From positions 2,294,001-2,358,000 of the forward strand of contig NZ_CP109031.1 in NCBI RefSeq assembly GCF_036226925.1: DNA of 64,000 nucleotides. Direction: 5' to 3'. Positions 26,123-35,702 of this stretch are shown here, one piece after another (the stretch's first letter is position 1; each line of letters opens with the position of its first letter). The translations under genes were made by a program, and so were the position numbers. A model generated the notes under the pieces. That model did not search any database, had not been told where the DNA came from, and was given only the letters and a program-made list of their open reading frames with translations. Source of the stretch: Streptomyces sp. NBC_00659. Lineage in GTDB: Bacteria; Actinomycetota; Actinomycetes; Streptomycetales; Streptomycetaceae.

Positions 26123-27772
26123 CTCGGACCGGGAACGCAGTTCCCGACGAAGGATCTTCCCACTCGCCGTCTTCGGCAGTTCGGGCAGGATCTCCACCCG
26201 CCGCGGATACTTGTAGGCGGCCAGTCTCTCCTTGCAGTACGCGGCCAGCGCGTCGGGGTCCTCGACGGCTCCGGGCCGCAGGCTGATGTACGCCATGACG
26301 GTCTCCCCGCGGTAGCCGTCCGGGATCCCGACGACGGCCGCCTCCCGGACCGCCGGGTGGGTGTGCAGGACGTCCTCGACCTCGCGCGGCCACACCTTGA
26401 AGCCGGACGCGTTGATCATGTCCTTCTTCCGGTCGACGACGTAGAGCCAGCCGTTCTCGTCCATGAAGCCGATGTCGCCGGTGTGCAGTTCGCCGTCCGG
26501 GAAGGTCTCGGCGGTGGCTTCGGGGCGGCGCCAGTAGCCGGGCACCACCTGCGGGCCGCGGACGAGGATCTCGCCCTGTTCTCCGAAGGGAACCTCCTGG
26601 CCGAGGTCGTCGACGATACGTACGACCGACTCCGGGCCGGGAACGCCCACGGCCAGGGTGCCGGAGGCCGGGTCCACCGGTGCCTCCAGGCCGGGCGGCA
26701 CGGAGGCGCAGGGCGCGGTGCACTCGGTGAGCCCGTAACCGTTGCGGATGTACGGCCCGAAGCCGGCCCGGAACCGTTCGACGAGGGCGGGCGGCAGCGG
26801 GGCCCCGCCGGAGGAGATGTTCACGAAGGAGGAGAAGTGGTCCGGCGTGACGTCCGGGTGGGCGGCCAGCGCCATGAAGGCGGTCGAGGGGCCGACGGTG
26901 TAGAGCGGCCGGTGTTCGGCGAAGGCGTCGAGGACGACCCCGGCCTCGAAGCGGTAGGCGAGGACCAGCGTGCCCGCGCTGTCGAGGCAGGCGGCGAGCT
27001 CGCAGACCATCCCGGTGATGTGGAACAGCGGTGCCATCGCGAAGTACACGGGCGCCTCGGGCAGCGCGAGGCCGGTCCGCTGCCGCTCGGCGTTGTACAT
27101 GATGTTGCCGTGCGTGTTGGTGGCTCCCTTGGGGGTGCCGCTGGTGCCCGAGGTGTAGCTGATCAGCGCGATGTCGGACGGGCCGAGGGCGCGGTCGCCG
27201 GGTGCCTTGTGCCCGTGCCGGGCGACGGCGAGGAGGTCGTCGGCCGCCTCGTCCACGGGCAGTCGCCCGAAGGCCAGCACGCGTTCGTCATCGCGGGTCT
27301 GGAGGTCCCGTTCGCAGGCCGTCAGGACGACGCGTACGGGCGAGTCTGCGGCGGCCTCGCGCAGATACGCGTCCCAGGCGCGGTCGGAGCAGACGAGGGC
27401 GACCGTCTCGGCGTCGTGCAGGACGTGCCGGACCTCGCCGGACTTGTACATCGGGTTGACCGGCACGACCGTCGCGCCGGCCTTCCACGCGCCGAGCAGG
27501 GCGAACACGAAGTGCGGGGAGTTCTGGAGCATGATCGCCACGCGGTCGCCGCGTTCCACGCCCCGGGCGGCGAGGTGCCCGGCCACGGAGTCGCTCAGCT
27601 CGTCGAGTTCGCGGTAGCTCAGCCGTCCGTCGAAGTAGGCGAGCGCGGTGCGGTCCGGGGTGTGCGCGACGACGTCCGCGAGGGCGTGCACCAGGGTGTC
27701 GGCGGGGTTCACCGGACCGCGCTGCGCCTCGCTGAGCAGGGCCGTCCAGGGCCTGTCGGAGTAGCGGGTCAC
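26111..27772 (-). CDS. Long/medium-chain acyl-CoA ligase (AMP-forming)
   Basis: A 553-residue ANL-superfamily enzyme that activates a carboxylic acid to its CoA thioester. Motifs in order: YTSGTSGTPKGATNTH (P-loop), NGYGLTEC, GELHTGDIGFMDENGWLYVVDRKKDMI, and the C-terminal PKTASGKILRRELR with the catalytic Lys. The chain length of the acid is not readable. GTG start at 27772 overlaps the SDR stop by four bases (GTGA), so the two are coupled and share the site-2 operator. Confidence 0.92.
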   Translation of the reverse strand: MTRYSDRPWTALLSEAQRGPVNPADTLVHALADVVAHTPDRTALAYFDGRLSYRELDELSDSVAGHLAARGVERGDRVAIMLQNSPHFVFALLGAWKAGATVVPVNPMYKSGEVRHVLHDAETVALVCSDRAWDAYLREAAADSPVRVVLTACERDLQTRDDERVLAFGRLPVDEAADDLLAVARHGHKAPGDRALGPSDIALISYTSGTSGTPKGATNTHGNIMYNAERQRTGLALPEAPVYFAMAPLFHITGMVCELAACLDSAGTLVLAYRFEAGVVLDAFAEHRPLYTVGPSTAFMALAAHPDVTPDHFSSFVNISSGGAPLPPALVERFRAGFGPYIRNGYGLTECTAPCASVPPGLEAPVDPASGTLAVGVPGPESVVRIVDDLGQEVPFGEQGEILVRGPQVVPGYWRRPEATAETFPDGELHTGDIGFMDENGWLYVVDRKKDMINASGFKVWPREVEDVLHTHPAVREAAVVGIPDGYRGETVMAYISLRPGAVEDPDALAAYCKERLAAYKYPRRVEILPELPKTASGKILRRELRSRSEDSP

Positions 27773-28530
27773 TCGGCGGTCTCCCACTTCTGCTGGAGGT
27801 GGTTCATGTTCGTCATCCAGCGGTCGGGGTCGGCGGCCCGCGCCTGGTAGTACCCGGCGACCTCGGGGTGCGGCAGGACCAGGAAGCGGTCCTCCTCGAT
27901 GCCCTTCATGAGCGCGTCGGCGACGGCCTCGGGCTCGATGGCGGTGGGCTGGAGCACCAGGTCGCCCGCGCTGCCGGTGGCCTCCAGCATGTCGGTGCGC
28001 ACGCCCTGGGGGCAGATCGCGTGCACCTTCACACCGCGGTGGCGGTACGTCAGGGACAGCCACTCGGCGAACGCGTACGCGCCGTGCTTGGTGACGCTGT
28101 ACGGCGCGGCGCCGATCATCGTGAGCAGTCCGGCGGCCGAGACGGTCGAGACGAACCGGCCGCTGCCGCGCTCCAGCCAGTCCGGGAGCAGCGCGTGGGC
28201 GGCGCGCACATGGGCCATCACGTTGACGTCCCAGGCCAGGGCCCACACGCTCGCGTCGGCCGCCTCGGAGCCGCCCGAGGCGACTCCCGCGTTCGCGCAG
28301 TAGACGTCGACGGAGCCGTCGAGGGCGTCGCGGGCCTCGGCCACTATCGCGGAGGCGTCGCCCACGACCGCGATGCCGCCGATCTCGTCGGCCACGGCCT
28401 TCACCTTGGCCGCGTCGAGGTCGTTGACCACGACCCGAGCTCCCTCGGCGGCGAAACGGCGGGCCAGCGCGGCCCCGATCCCGCCCCCCGCTCCGGTGAC
28501 GACGACTCCCGCACCCTGCATGGCTTCCAC
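27769..28530 (-). CDS. SDR family oxidoreductase
   Basis: A 253-residue NAD(P)-dependent short-chain dehydrogenase: TGAGGGIG cofactor loop, CANAG, and the catalytic S-Y-K (STVSAAG ... YSVTKHG). It ends with a Trp/Asn-rich tail seen in actinobacterial SDRs linked to fatty acid metabolism. GTG 28530 is chosen, seven bases after AAGGAG; an adjacent GTG at 28533 is also possible. First gene of a two-gene operon with the acyl-CoA ligase. Confidence 0.9.
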   Translation of the reverse strand: MEAMQGAGVVVTGAGGGIGAALARRFAAEGARVVVNDLDAAKVKAVADEIGGIAVVGDASAIVAEARDALDGSVDVYCANAGVASGGSEAADASVWALAWDVNVMAHVRAAHALLPDWLERGSGRFVSTVSAAGLLTMIGAAPYSVTKHGAYAFAEWLSLTYRHRGVKVHAICPQGVRTDMLEATGSAGDLVLQPTAIEPEAVADALMKGIEEDRFLVLPHPEVAGYYQARAADPDRWMTNMNHLQQKWETAE

Positions 28531-28575
28531 CACGGGTCTCCTTCGACGCGACGTGACACGGCTCTGCTGCGACGC

Positions 28576-28595
28576 CAGACTAACCGGTCGGTATG
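28576..28595 (-). promoter_or_regulatory. TetR-type operator, site 2 of a shared set
   Basis: CAGACTAACCGGTCGGTATG, matching the palindrome CATACCGACCGGTCGGTATG at 16 of 20 positions. It stands 46 bases before the SDR-acyl-CoA ligase operon. Confidence 0.6.
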
Positions 28596-28737
28596 TGGCT
28601 AGGGAAGGGTTCTCTGCCGCCGCGCGGACGGCGCCGTGACGAGCCACGACAGGCCGGTCGGGTCCGCGCCCTACGAACTTCCCCCGCAAGCCCTTAGCGT
28701 GCCTGTGCCAGCCTTCCGCGATCACGGAGGTCCCACC

Positions 28738-29985
28738 ATGCGCATGTCCCGACGGTCACTGCTCGCGGCCGGCACCGCCGCGACCGCCCTGACCCCCCTG
28801 CCCGCCGAAGCGGCGGCGCGTACCGCGAGCCCCGGCACCCGGCTGCGCACCGGCTTCGAGCGTCTGGCCGGGGACGGGTACGCCCTCCTGGGCGGCGGAC
28901 GCGTCGGCATGGTCACCAACCCCACGGGCGTCACCCGCGACGTCCGGCACATCGTCGACGTCATGCACGCCGACGCCCGGGTGGACCTGACCGCCGTCTT
29001 CGGCCCCGAGCACGGTTTCCGGGGCACCGCGCAGGCGGGCGGGTCCGAGGGACGCTACGACGATCCGGCGACCGGACTGCCCGTCTACGACACGTACGTG
29101 AAGAGCGGTCAGGCCCTCGCCGACATCTTCACCGCGTCCGGCGTGGACACCGTCGTCTTCGACATCCAGGACGTGGGGGCACGCTTCTACACGTACATCT
29201 GGACGCTGTACGACTGCATGGAGGCGGCGCGGCTCGCCGGGAAACGGTTCGTGGTCCTCGACCGGCCGAACCCGGTCACCGGGCGCTCGGCCCAAGGGCC
29301 CGTCCTGCACAAGGAGTTCGCGACGTTCGTCGGGCGGCAGCCGATCGCGCAGGCGCACGGGATGACGGTGGCGGAGCTGGCCCGGCTCTTCAACGGGGAG
29401 TTCCTGGCGGCACCCGTGGAACTGGACACCGTGCTCATGTCGGGCTGGAGACGCGACCGGTTCTACGACACGTCCGGGCTGCCCTGGGTGCCGCCGAGCC
29501 CCAACATGCCGACGCCGGACACCGCGCTGGTGTACTCCGGGACCTGTCTCTTCGAGGGGACGAACCTGTCGGAGGGACGGGGTACGACACGCCCCTTCGA
29601 GCTGCTCGGCGCGGAGGGCATCGACGGGCGCTGGGCCGCTGCGGCCGGTGAACTGCGGCTGCCCGGCGTGCACTTCAGAGAGGCCTACTTCGCTCCCACC
29701 TTCTCCAAGTTCCAGGGAAAGACCATCGGGGGCGTCCAGATCCATGTGCACGACCGGGCGGCGTTCGAACCCGTCCGTACCGGGATCGCCCTGCTGGTGA
29801 CAGCGAAGAAGGTGTGGAGCGGCTTCGCCTGGCGCTCCGACAACTGGATCGACAAACTGACGGGCTCGACGCTGGTGCGCACGATGATCGACGCGGGTGC
29901 CGGCACCGACGAGGTCGTGGCGGCCTGGCAGGACGAGTTGGAGGCCTTCCGCAGGGTCCGGAAGCACTACCTCATCTACAAGTAG
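28738..29985 (+). CDS. NamZ-like exo-beta-N-acetylmuramidase (DUF1343), Tat-exported
   Basis: A 415-residue exported enzyme. Tat signal MRMSRRSLLAAGTAATALT with cleavage near AEA-AA. The DUF1343 domain shows GMVTNPTGVTRD, FGPEHGFRG, FDIQDVGARFYTY, VLDRPNP, CLFEGTNLSEGRGT and the C-terminal HYLIYK. Family members (GH171) remove terminal MurNAc from muropeptide sugar chains, so a role in cell-wall recycling or scavenging is likely. ATG 28738 with GGAGG seven bases upstream. The usual NagZ/AmiE partners are not nearby. Confidence 0.9.
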   Translation: MRMSRRSLLAAGTAATALTPLPAEAAARTASPGTRLRTGFERLAGDGYALLGGGRVGMVTNPTGVTRDVRHIVDVMHADARVDLTAVFGPEHGFRGTAQAGGSEGRYDDPATGLPVYDTYVKSGQALADIFTASGVDTVVFDIQDVGARFYTYIWTLYDCMEAARLAGKRFVVLDRPNPVTGRSAQGPVLHKEFATFVGRQPIAQAHGMTVAELARLFNGEFLAAPVELDTVLMSGWRRDRFYDTSGLPWVPPSPNMPTPDTALVYSGTCLFEGTNLSEGRGTTRPFELLGAEGIDGRWAAAAGELRLPGVHFREAYFAPTFSKFQGKTIGGVQIHVHDRAAFEPVRTGIALLVTAKKVWSGFAWRSDNWIDKLTGSTLVRTMIDAGAGTDEVVAAWQDELEAFRRVRKHYLIYK

Positions 29986-30110
29986 GGCAGAGCACGCTTC
30001 CACGAACGAGTGAGTCTGCGTGACGGATAGGTCGTCATGTATGGCCAACTTTCCCCGCCGGGTGGACGATGCGCCCATATCGCACCGCCCGCGGGGTCAG
30101 GGGGCCTGAC

Positions 30111-31433
30111 ATGACGGAACCGGCAGTGAGCGTTTCTCCCTACTGGGAACTGACCTTCGACGCGGACGGGGACGTGGACGGCCGCCGACGGGACCGGTGG
30201 CTCGAGGAGGTACCGCGGCGAAAGGTCCGCGACCTGATCGTCTTCGCGCACGGGTGGAACAACGACCGTTCGGCGGCCACCCGCCTGTTCAGCCAGTTCC
30301 TCGAACCCGTCCCCGGTCTCGCGCCCACCGCTCGGCTCGGATACGTGGGGGTGGTCTGGCCCTCCATGCGGTTCTCGGACGAACCGGTCCCGGACTTCTC
30401 CCCGTCCGTGGCCCCCGATGTCACCGGGGACAGCGCCTCGCCGCTCGGCAAGAACACCCGGCACGCCCTTCTGGAGGTGTTCCCCGGCCGCGCCACCGTG
30501 GTCGAACAGATCGCCCGGCTGCTCGACCAACAGCCTGACGAGGGAGCCTCGTTGGAGGAGTTCGGCCGGCTCGTACGGCTGCTCGTCGAGGTCCGGCCGG
30601 GGGGTCCGGGGGCCTCCTTCGCGGCAGACACCCTCGCCGAGGGCGTACCGGAGAGCGATCCCGAGATGCTCTTCGGGAACACCGCGACGGTGTGCGCCGA
30701 GTTCGCGCAGGCGCTCGCCGGGACCGGGACCCCCGGTGCCGAGACGTTCGCGCTGCCCCGGCTGTGGGACGGAGCGCTCGAACTGCTGCGCCAGGCGACG
30801 TACTACGCGATGAAGAGACGCGCGGGCACGGTCGGCGAGCGCGGGCTCGGCCGGGCGGTCGGCCAGCTCGCGGCGGCGGCACCTGACGTGCGGGTGCATC
30901 TGGTCGGGCACAGCTTCGGCGCCCGGCTGGTCTCCTTCGCGCTGCGCGGACTGCCGCCCGGGGTGCGCGCGGTGAAGTCGGTGACGCTGCTCCAAGGAGC
31001 CTTCTCGCACTACGCGTTCGCCCCGCGGCTGCCCCACGATCCGCGCGCGAGCGGTGTGCTGGACGGCCAGTACCACCGGATAGACGGCCCGCTGGTGTGC
31101 TGCTACTCCCGCTTCGACTCGGCGCTCGGCACGGTCTACCCGCTGGCCTCGCGGATGGCGGGGGACGGCCGGTCCGTCGTGGCGGACTTCGGCATCGGCC
31201 GTGCGCTCGGCGCGCAGTGGGGCGCGATGGGCCACGACGGGGTGCAGGCGGTGCCGGGGACGAGGTCGTTCACGCTCGCCGAGGCGCTGCGCACCCGGCT
31301 CCCGGTCTCGGGGTGCGTGAACGTCGACGCCGCCTCGGTGGTGCGCCGGGGCGGCGCCCCGTCGGGTGCGCACAGCGACATCTGTCATCGCGAACTGGCC
31401 CAGGTGGTGCTGGCGGCGGGCCGCGTCAGGTGA
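30111..31433 (+). CDS. Alpha/beta-hydrolase-like protein, function unknown
   Basis: A 440-residue cytoplasmic protein. Hydrolase-fold landmarks are visible: an oxyanion-type strand LIVFAHGWNND (about 45-55), the nucleophile elbow HLVGHSFGARLV (GHSFG), and a late His-containing segment GAHSDICHREL. The fold predicts an esterase, lipase or peptidase, but the large middle insertion (about 75-260) is not familiar. ATG 30111; the ribosome site is only GGGGG. Convergent with the penicillin acylase gene. Confidence 0.75.
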   Translation: MTEPAVSVSPYWELTFDADGDVDGRRRDRWLEEVPRRKVRDLIVFAHGWNNDRSAATRLFSQFLEPVPGLAPTARLGYVGVVWPSMRFSDEPVPDFSPSVAPDVTGDSASPLGKNTRHALLEVFPGRATVVEQIARLLDQQPDEGASLEEFGRLVRLLVEVRPGGPGASFAADTLAEGVPESDPEMLFGNTATVCAEFAQALAGTGTPGAETFALPRLWDGALELLRQATYYAMKRRAGTVGERGLGRAVGQLAAAAPDVRVHLVGHSFGARLVSFALRGLPPGVRAVKSVTLLQGAFSHYAFAPRLPHDPRASGVLDGQYHRIDGPLVCCYSRFDSALGTVYPLASRMAGDGRSVVADFGIGRALGAQWGAMGHDGVQAVPGTRSFTLAEALRTRLPVSGCVNVDAASVVRRGGAPSGAHSDICHRELAQVVLAAGRVR

Positions 31434-31444
31434 CCCGCCGCCGT

Positions 31445-31483
31445 TCAGGGCCTGACCGGCGGATCACGCCGGACAGGCCCTGA
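31445..31483 (+). terminator. Bidirectional terminator between convergent genes
   Basis: Ten-base arms TCAGGGCCTG/CAGGCCCTGA, an A-A mismatch, then CCGGCG/CGCCGG around GATCA. A second palindrome, CGCCCCTAGGGGCG, follows at 31492-31505. Confidence 0.85.
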
Positions 31484-31528
31484 GCGCCGATCGCCCCTAG
31501 GGGCGGTCCCGGCGGCGCCGCTCGGCGC

Positions 31529-34321
31529 TCACCGGTGCGAGGTGTACTCGACGACCTGCTGGAAGGTCGGCCGGTTCTGCCAGGTGATCTTGCCGTGCTT
31601 GATGCCGCCGAGCGTCCGCTGGACGATCGAGTCGGCGCACCACTGGTCACCCGCCGAGCACTGGTCGTCGCCGGGGTACACGGTCGACGCGCTCTTGCCG
31701 GCCGCCTCCTTCAGCGAGCCGATCAGGGCGTCCCGGCAGGCGGTGAGGCTGCCCCCGCCGCAGTACGTCTGCGGCAGGCCGCCCTGCACGGACTCCCCGA
31801 GCACTGCCCGGATGTCCTTGTCGACATAGCTCCACCAGCCGTACTGGAAGGAGCTTCCGGCGTGCGAGCCGGTCGGTCCGTGCCCGGCGGACGGTGCTTC
31901 GTCGACGGGGAGGTTGTTGCCGAACGCGGTGTACAGGTCGCTGCCGAGCCCCGGCTGGAACTCCGCCTTCACCAGCAGCGGCCACCAGGCGTCCAGGATG
32001 CGGATCGCGTCGGCGTCGGCGTAGGTGTGCGAACCCGCGGAGGTCTCCTTGCGCCTGGCGCCCGCCGTCACCCAGGCGGACAGCTTGCTCACGGCCGCGG
32101 CGGCCGTGGAGTCCGTGACCGGGGAGCTGTTGACGACCTTGAGCAGGTCGGGGAGCACGTCCTCGGCGCGCAGATCGGCGAGTGCCGCGTCGGCCATCGC
32201 CTTCACCAGCGCGGACCTGGTCACTCCGCCCGCCGCGACCAGCTTGGACACCCGGTCCTCCAGCAGGTCGCCGCGGTGCACCGAGCCGTCGCCCCAGGAG
32301 GCCGTGGTGTAGTCCTTGGCCTGCTTGTTGTTCCAGGAGATGTAGTAGTCCTGGTCCACCGAGTTGGGGTGCGCGGACGCCGGGGTGTAGGAGGCGGTGT
32401 TGGTGGCCGGGTCCCAGTTCTGCCACTCGTACGCGGCCTGCGCCCACACCGGGAACTCAGCGTCGACGCCGCCCGCCCGCACCGGGTTGTCACCGCTGTT
32501 GTAGTAGGCGGTGTGCGCCGAGTCGGCGTAGAACCAGTTGAAGGTGTAGTTGATGTTCTGGACCGCGCTCTGGAAGGTGGCCGGACTCTTCACGAAGTCG
32601 GGGTCGTTGAGCATCTGGAAGCCGATGATCGAGTCGGCCTCGTGCATGTAGGAGGAGCGCAGGGTGGTGTACGCGACCTTCTTGCCGCCCACGGTCGCAC
32701 GGTAGGCCACGGGACCGTACTTGGTGCGGTAGACCTGCATCCGGTACGACCCGGCGGCGGTGCCGTCGGCGGTGGTCGGCTTCCAGGAGTTGGTCCGCTC
32801 GACCTTGTCCATCGCCGTGCAGGTGCCGTGGTACAGGTAGTGGTAGTCGTCCTGGCACAGTTCGACGGCGTAGGTGTCGATGATGTCCTGGCCGGAGGTC
32901 GTCGCGCTCCAGGAATAGTCCTGGCCGCGGCCGAGTTCGACGTACATGCTCAGGCCCGCGAAGGAGGCGCCGCGGGCGCTCAGGCCCGGGCCCTGGATCT
33001 CCTGGAGCATGAGGAGCTGTGGCGCGAAGTAACCGGTCTGGGGGCCGAAGACGGCGATCGGGTGGCCGCTCGCCGTGTGCTTGCCGCTGACCACGAGGGC
33101 GTTGGACATGCCGCGCCTGGCGGAGGTGAGCGCGGTCGTGGCGGCCGCGGCCGAGGTGCTGGTGGCACTCGCGCCGGCCGCGCTGCCGGTACGGTCGTAG
33201 ACCAGCGGCTCCTGGGCCACCGAGCCGGCGTCGGGCAGGGCCTGGCCCTGCGCGCTGTCGGGCTTGGAGGCGTACGGGAAGCTCTCGCCGTTGTGCACGG
33301 TGAGCGCGGCTTCGGGGTCGTTGCGCTCGCGGAAGGACTCCCAGACCTTGGTGCCCTCGGTGACGCCGTACTTGGACTGGGCGGCGAGCAGCGAGATGGC
33401 GTTGTTGACCTCTCCGCCGCCTCCCGAGCCGAACAGCGAGCCGATGACGGAGGCCAGCGCGACCAGGTCGGTGAGCTTGAAGTGGTCGATGGTGCCGGCG
33501 TTGGTGATGGAGTCCTTGTGGCCGGTCAGGACGTATTCGCCGGGGAAGTAGCGGCCGCTGTCCGAGGCGTCGATGTAGGCGTTGACGCCGTCGATGTAGG
33601 CGTTGGCGTCGGCGAGGGCCTGGACCCCGCGGGCTCCGGCCTTGCTGGTCGCGCTGTCGATCTGGGCCTGCAGATCGGCCTCGGTGTAGGGCGCGTTGCG
33701 CCAGAACTCCTGCTCCAGTCCCTGGTTGGAGGCCGCGCCGCCGGCGAAGCTGGTGAGCTGGCCGCGTCCGACGTGCCGGAAGACGTCCATGAGCCACAGC
33801 CGGTCCTGGGCCGCCGCGTACCCGGCGCCGTACTCGGTGCCGTAGCGGGTGGTGCCGGTGATGTGCGGGACGCCCTTCTTCTTGTCGCGGACGATCGTCA
33901 CGTCGGTGCGGCCGCCGGGCTTGGTGGTCGACTCGACCTGGTTGGAAGCGACGCCGAAGGAGGCGTCGTTGAAGAAGTCGTTGATCTTGGCGTCGGTGAG
34001 CGCGGAGTAGCCGGAGGGCAGGCTGCCGTAGGGGCCGAGCTGGTCCTCGGCGTGAGCGGGCTGGGTTCCGAAGGCCTGGTTGAGCAGGATCTGGGCGAGG
34101 GTGGCGTTGCCGTTCTCACCGGGCGGCAGGATGTCGGAGCACTGACCGCCGCAGTAGTCGTTCGCGGCGGCCTCGGCCGAGGTGTCGGCGGCGGCCGCAG
34201 GGGAAAGCGGCGACAAAAGACCGGCAATGAGCACGCATAGGGATGCCGCCTTGAGGAACTTGGGGAATCTGCGGGGAGTTCTCAGTCTGTCCAAGGTGGT
34301 GCGTGGGGTGCTCGGTGGCAT
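31529..34321 (-). CDS. Secreted penicillin acylase family (S45) Ntn-hydrolase
   Basis: A 930-residue exported amidase precursor. Signal peptide at 1-45 (FLKAASLCVLIAGLLSPLSPAAAA). Alpha-chain part, spacer, then the autoprocessing site with nucleophile S406 in RRGMSNALVVSG, followed by the beta chain. Family members cleave side chains of beta-lactams, acyl-homoserine lactones or lipopeptides such as aculeacin; the substrate here is open. It is longer than typical PvdQ/aculeacin acylases (about 780) and has extra Cys residues near the mature N-terminus (YCGGQCSD), suggesting disulphides. GGAG upstream of ATG 34321. Confidence 0.9.
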   Translation of the reverse strand: MPPSTPRTTLDRLRTPRRFPKFLKAASLCVLIAGLLSPLSPAAAADTSAEAAANDYCGGQCSDILPPGENGNATLAQILLNQAFGTQPAHAEDQLGPYGSLPSGYSALTDAKINDFFNDASFGVASNQVESTTKPGGRTDVTIVRDKKKGVPHITGTTRYGTEYGAGYAAAQDRLWLMDVFRHVGRGQLTSFAGGAASNQGLEQEFWRNAPYTEADLQAQIDSATSKAGARGVQALADANAYIDGVNAYIDASDSGRYFPGEYVLTGHKDSITNAGTIDHFKLTDLVALASVIGSLFGSGGGGEVNNAISLLAAQSKYGVTEGTKVWESFRERNDPEAALTVHNGESFPYASKPDSAQGQALPDAGSVAQEPLVYDRTGSAAGASATSTSAAAATTALTSARRGMSNALVVSGKHTASGHPIAVFGPQTGYFAPQLLMLQEIQGPGLSARGASFAGLSMYVELGRGQDYSWSATTSGQDIIDTYAVELCQDDYHYLYHGTCTAMDKVERTNSWKPTTADGTAAGSYRMQVYRTKYGPVAYRATVGGKKVAYTTLRSSYMHEADSIIGFQMLNDPDFVKSPATFQSAVQNINYTFNWFYADSAHTAYYNSGDNPVRAGGVDAEFPVWAQAAYEWQNWDPATNTASYTPASAHPNSVDQDYYISWNNKQAKDYTTASWGDGSVHRGDLLEDRVSKLVAAGGVTRSALVKAMADAALADLRAEDVLPDLLKVVNSSPVTDSTAAAAVSKLSAWVTAGARRKETSAGSHTYADADAIRILDAWWPLLVKAEFQPGLGSDLYTAFGNNLPVDEAPSAGHGPTGSHAGSSFQYGWWSYVDKDIRAVLGESVQGGLPQTYCGGGSLTACRDALIGSLKEAAGKSASTVYPGDDQCSAGDQWCADSIVQRTLGGIKHGKITWQNRPTFQQVVEYTSHR

Positions 34322-34620
34322 GTCAGCTCCTACCGACGGGGGGTGGGCCGGACGTTACCGCCGGTATCCCCGAGTTTGAAGATGAACATGCGTCAGTTTT
34401 TGGGATTCACAGCGAGTGAGGGCGTACCGGCGGTCCGGCGGACGGACGGCCGGCGGCGACGGGAGGCGTGGTCGGGACACTCGGCGGGTGGCTCGCGGGG
34501 GGTCGTCGAAAAATTGGATGGAGCCGAATCGCTTGTCGATACGTCTACTCGACGACGTCCGTACGGGACGGCGCCGAAGTGACCGGAGTACAGGTGCAGG
34601 TGTGACGGAGGTGCAGGACG
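34322..34620 (+). other. Divergent intergenic region without a gene
   Basis: 299 bases between the penicillin acylase and the zinc-ribbon protein. It has locally lower GC around 34376-34410 and 34505-34550. I see no clear operator and no credible small gene. Confidence 0.5.
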
Positions 34621-35223
34621 ATGGCCGGTTTCCGGAGTCTGGCGAGACAGGCGCGAGATCCGAGGTGTGATCTGGCGCTGCGGCGGTACTCACTGCGCAA
34701 GTGCCTGGAGCGGTTCGCCCCTTACGGGCATCGGGCGACCTGGGACCATCTGTGTTCCCGGGCCGGGTTCGACCCGGAGGACCGCTCCCCCGATCCGGCG
34801 CGGCTCGTGGCCGCACTGGACGAACTGGAGGAGGCCCGCTCCGTCTGGCTCGCCTACGAGGTCGCGTTCGCGCAGCGTCGCAAGAAGGAGAAGCACGACG
34901 GGCTGCGCAGGCCGGGCAGTGTCGACGACTGGCACCGGCTGACCTGGGGCGGCTTCGGTGTCGCCTGGTGCGACGACCCCCGTGTCCACCCCCATGAACC
35001 ACTGGCCGAGGTGCTGCGCCGGCTGATCGCGGCACTGGAGCGCGAACCGGGCACCGTCTGCCCCGTGTGCGCCGGTGAGCGCCTTGTCTGGATGTACGAA
35101 CTGGCCCACGAACCGTCGTCGGGTCCCGTCTGCACGAGCTGCGGAATCGTGGTGCCGCGGCCCGTCCTGACCCCGGAGGCGCTGGCCGACGCCAGGCGCG
35201 GCCGGCTGCTCGTGTCCGCGTGA
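34621..35223 (+). CDS. Conserved protein with C-terminal zinc ribbon, function unknown
   Basis: A 200-residue soluble protein. The C-terminal third has a treble-clef or ribbon-like set, CPVC...CTSCG (four Cys about 40 residues apart), which should bind zinc. The N-terminal part is helical, with a basic stretch AFAQRRKKEKHDG and WHRLTWGGFGVAW. No known family recognised. ATG 34621 with GGAGG nine bases upstream. It lies about 480 bases ahead of the RNA ligase gene on the same strand; a link is possible but unproven. Confidence 0.75.
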   Translation: MAGFRSLARQARDPRCDLALRRYSLRKCLERFAPYGHRATWDHLCSRAGFDPEDRSPDPARLVAALDELEEARSVWLAYEVAFAQRRKKEKHDGLRRPGSVDDWHRLTWGGFGVAWCDDPRVHPHEPLAEVLRRLIAALEREPGTVCPVCAGERLVWMYELAHEPSSGPVCTSCGIVVPRPVLTPEALADARRGRLLVSA

Positions 35224-35702
35224 GTGCCCCGTCCGGCCGAGCCGGGCCGGGCGGCGGACCCAGGGGGTGAGCCGCCGGCCGCGGAAGGTCCGTGGCCTGG
35301 CGCGTACTTGCCGCAGCACCGGGTCGGCCGGGAGTGTCCCGCGCCGACGGGGGACTCGGTGCGGCTCCGTGCGGACGGAGCCCGGACCGGCACGGCGCCA
35401 CCGTCGTGCCGATGCCGCCCGGACGACGGTCCGGCCGACGGCCGGTGCTCTCTTCGTCCGGGCCGCGGCCGAGGCGGTGGTCCGCCCCCGTGCGCTACGA
35501 CGCCGGATCCGGACCGGGCTGCGAGGTGTCCTCTGTCGCCCACGAGGACCGCACCCGACTGATGCCGACGGCCGCCCGACTGGCGCGGGCGTGCGCCGGG
35601 ATCGCGGTGACGGTACCAGCCGTAAAACCGCTGGCTCCAGCCGTTTCTCCCGCGGACAGTTGGGGGCGATGAAGAACCCCTGAGCGACCCCTGGAGTCCC
35701 CC
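35224..35702 (+). other. 479-base gap without a recognisable gene
   Basis: Both strands are open in several frames but the predicted peptides are Arg/Pro-rich noise with no start signals. A short CCAGC/GCTGG hairpin with extra CCAGCCG repeats stands near 35617-35648. It may be a long leader of the RNA ligase gene. Confidence 0.5.

Noticed and set aside
35224..35702. Small gene in the gap before the RNA ligase
   Set aside because: All candidate frames are Arg/Pro/Gly noise without a ribosome site or the third-position G/C pattern of neighbouring genes.
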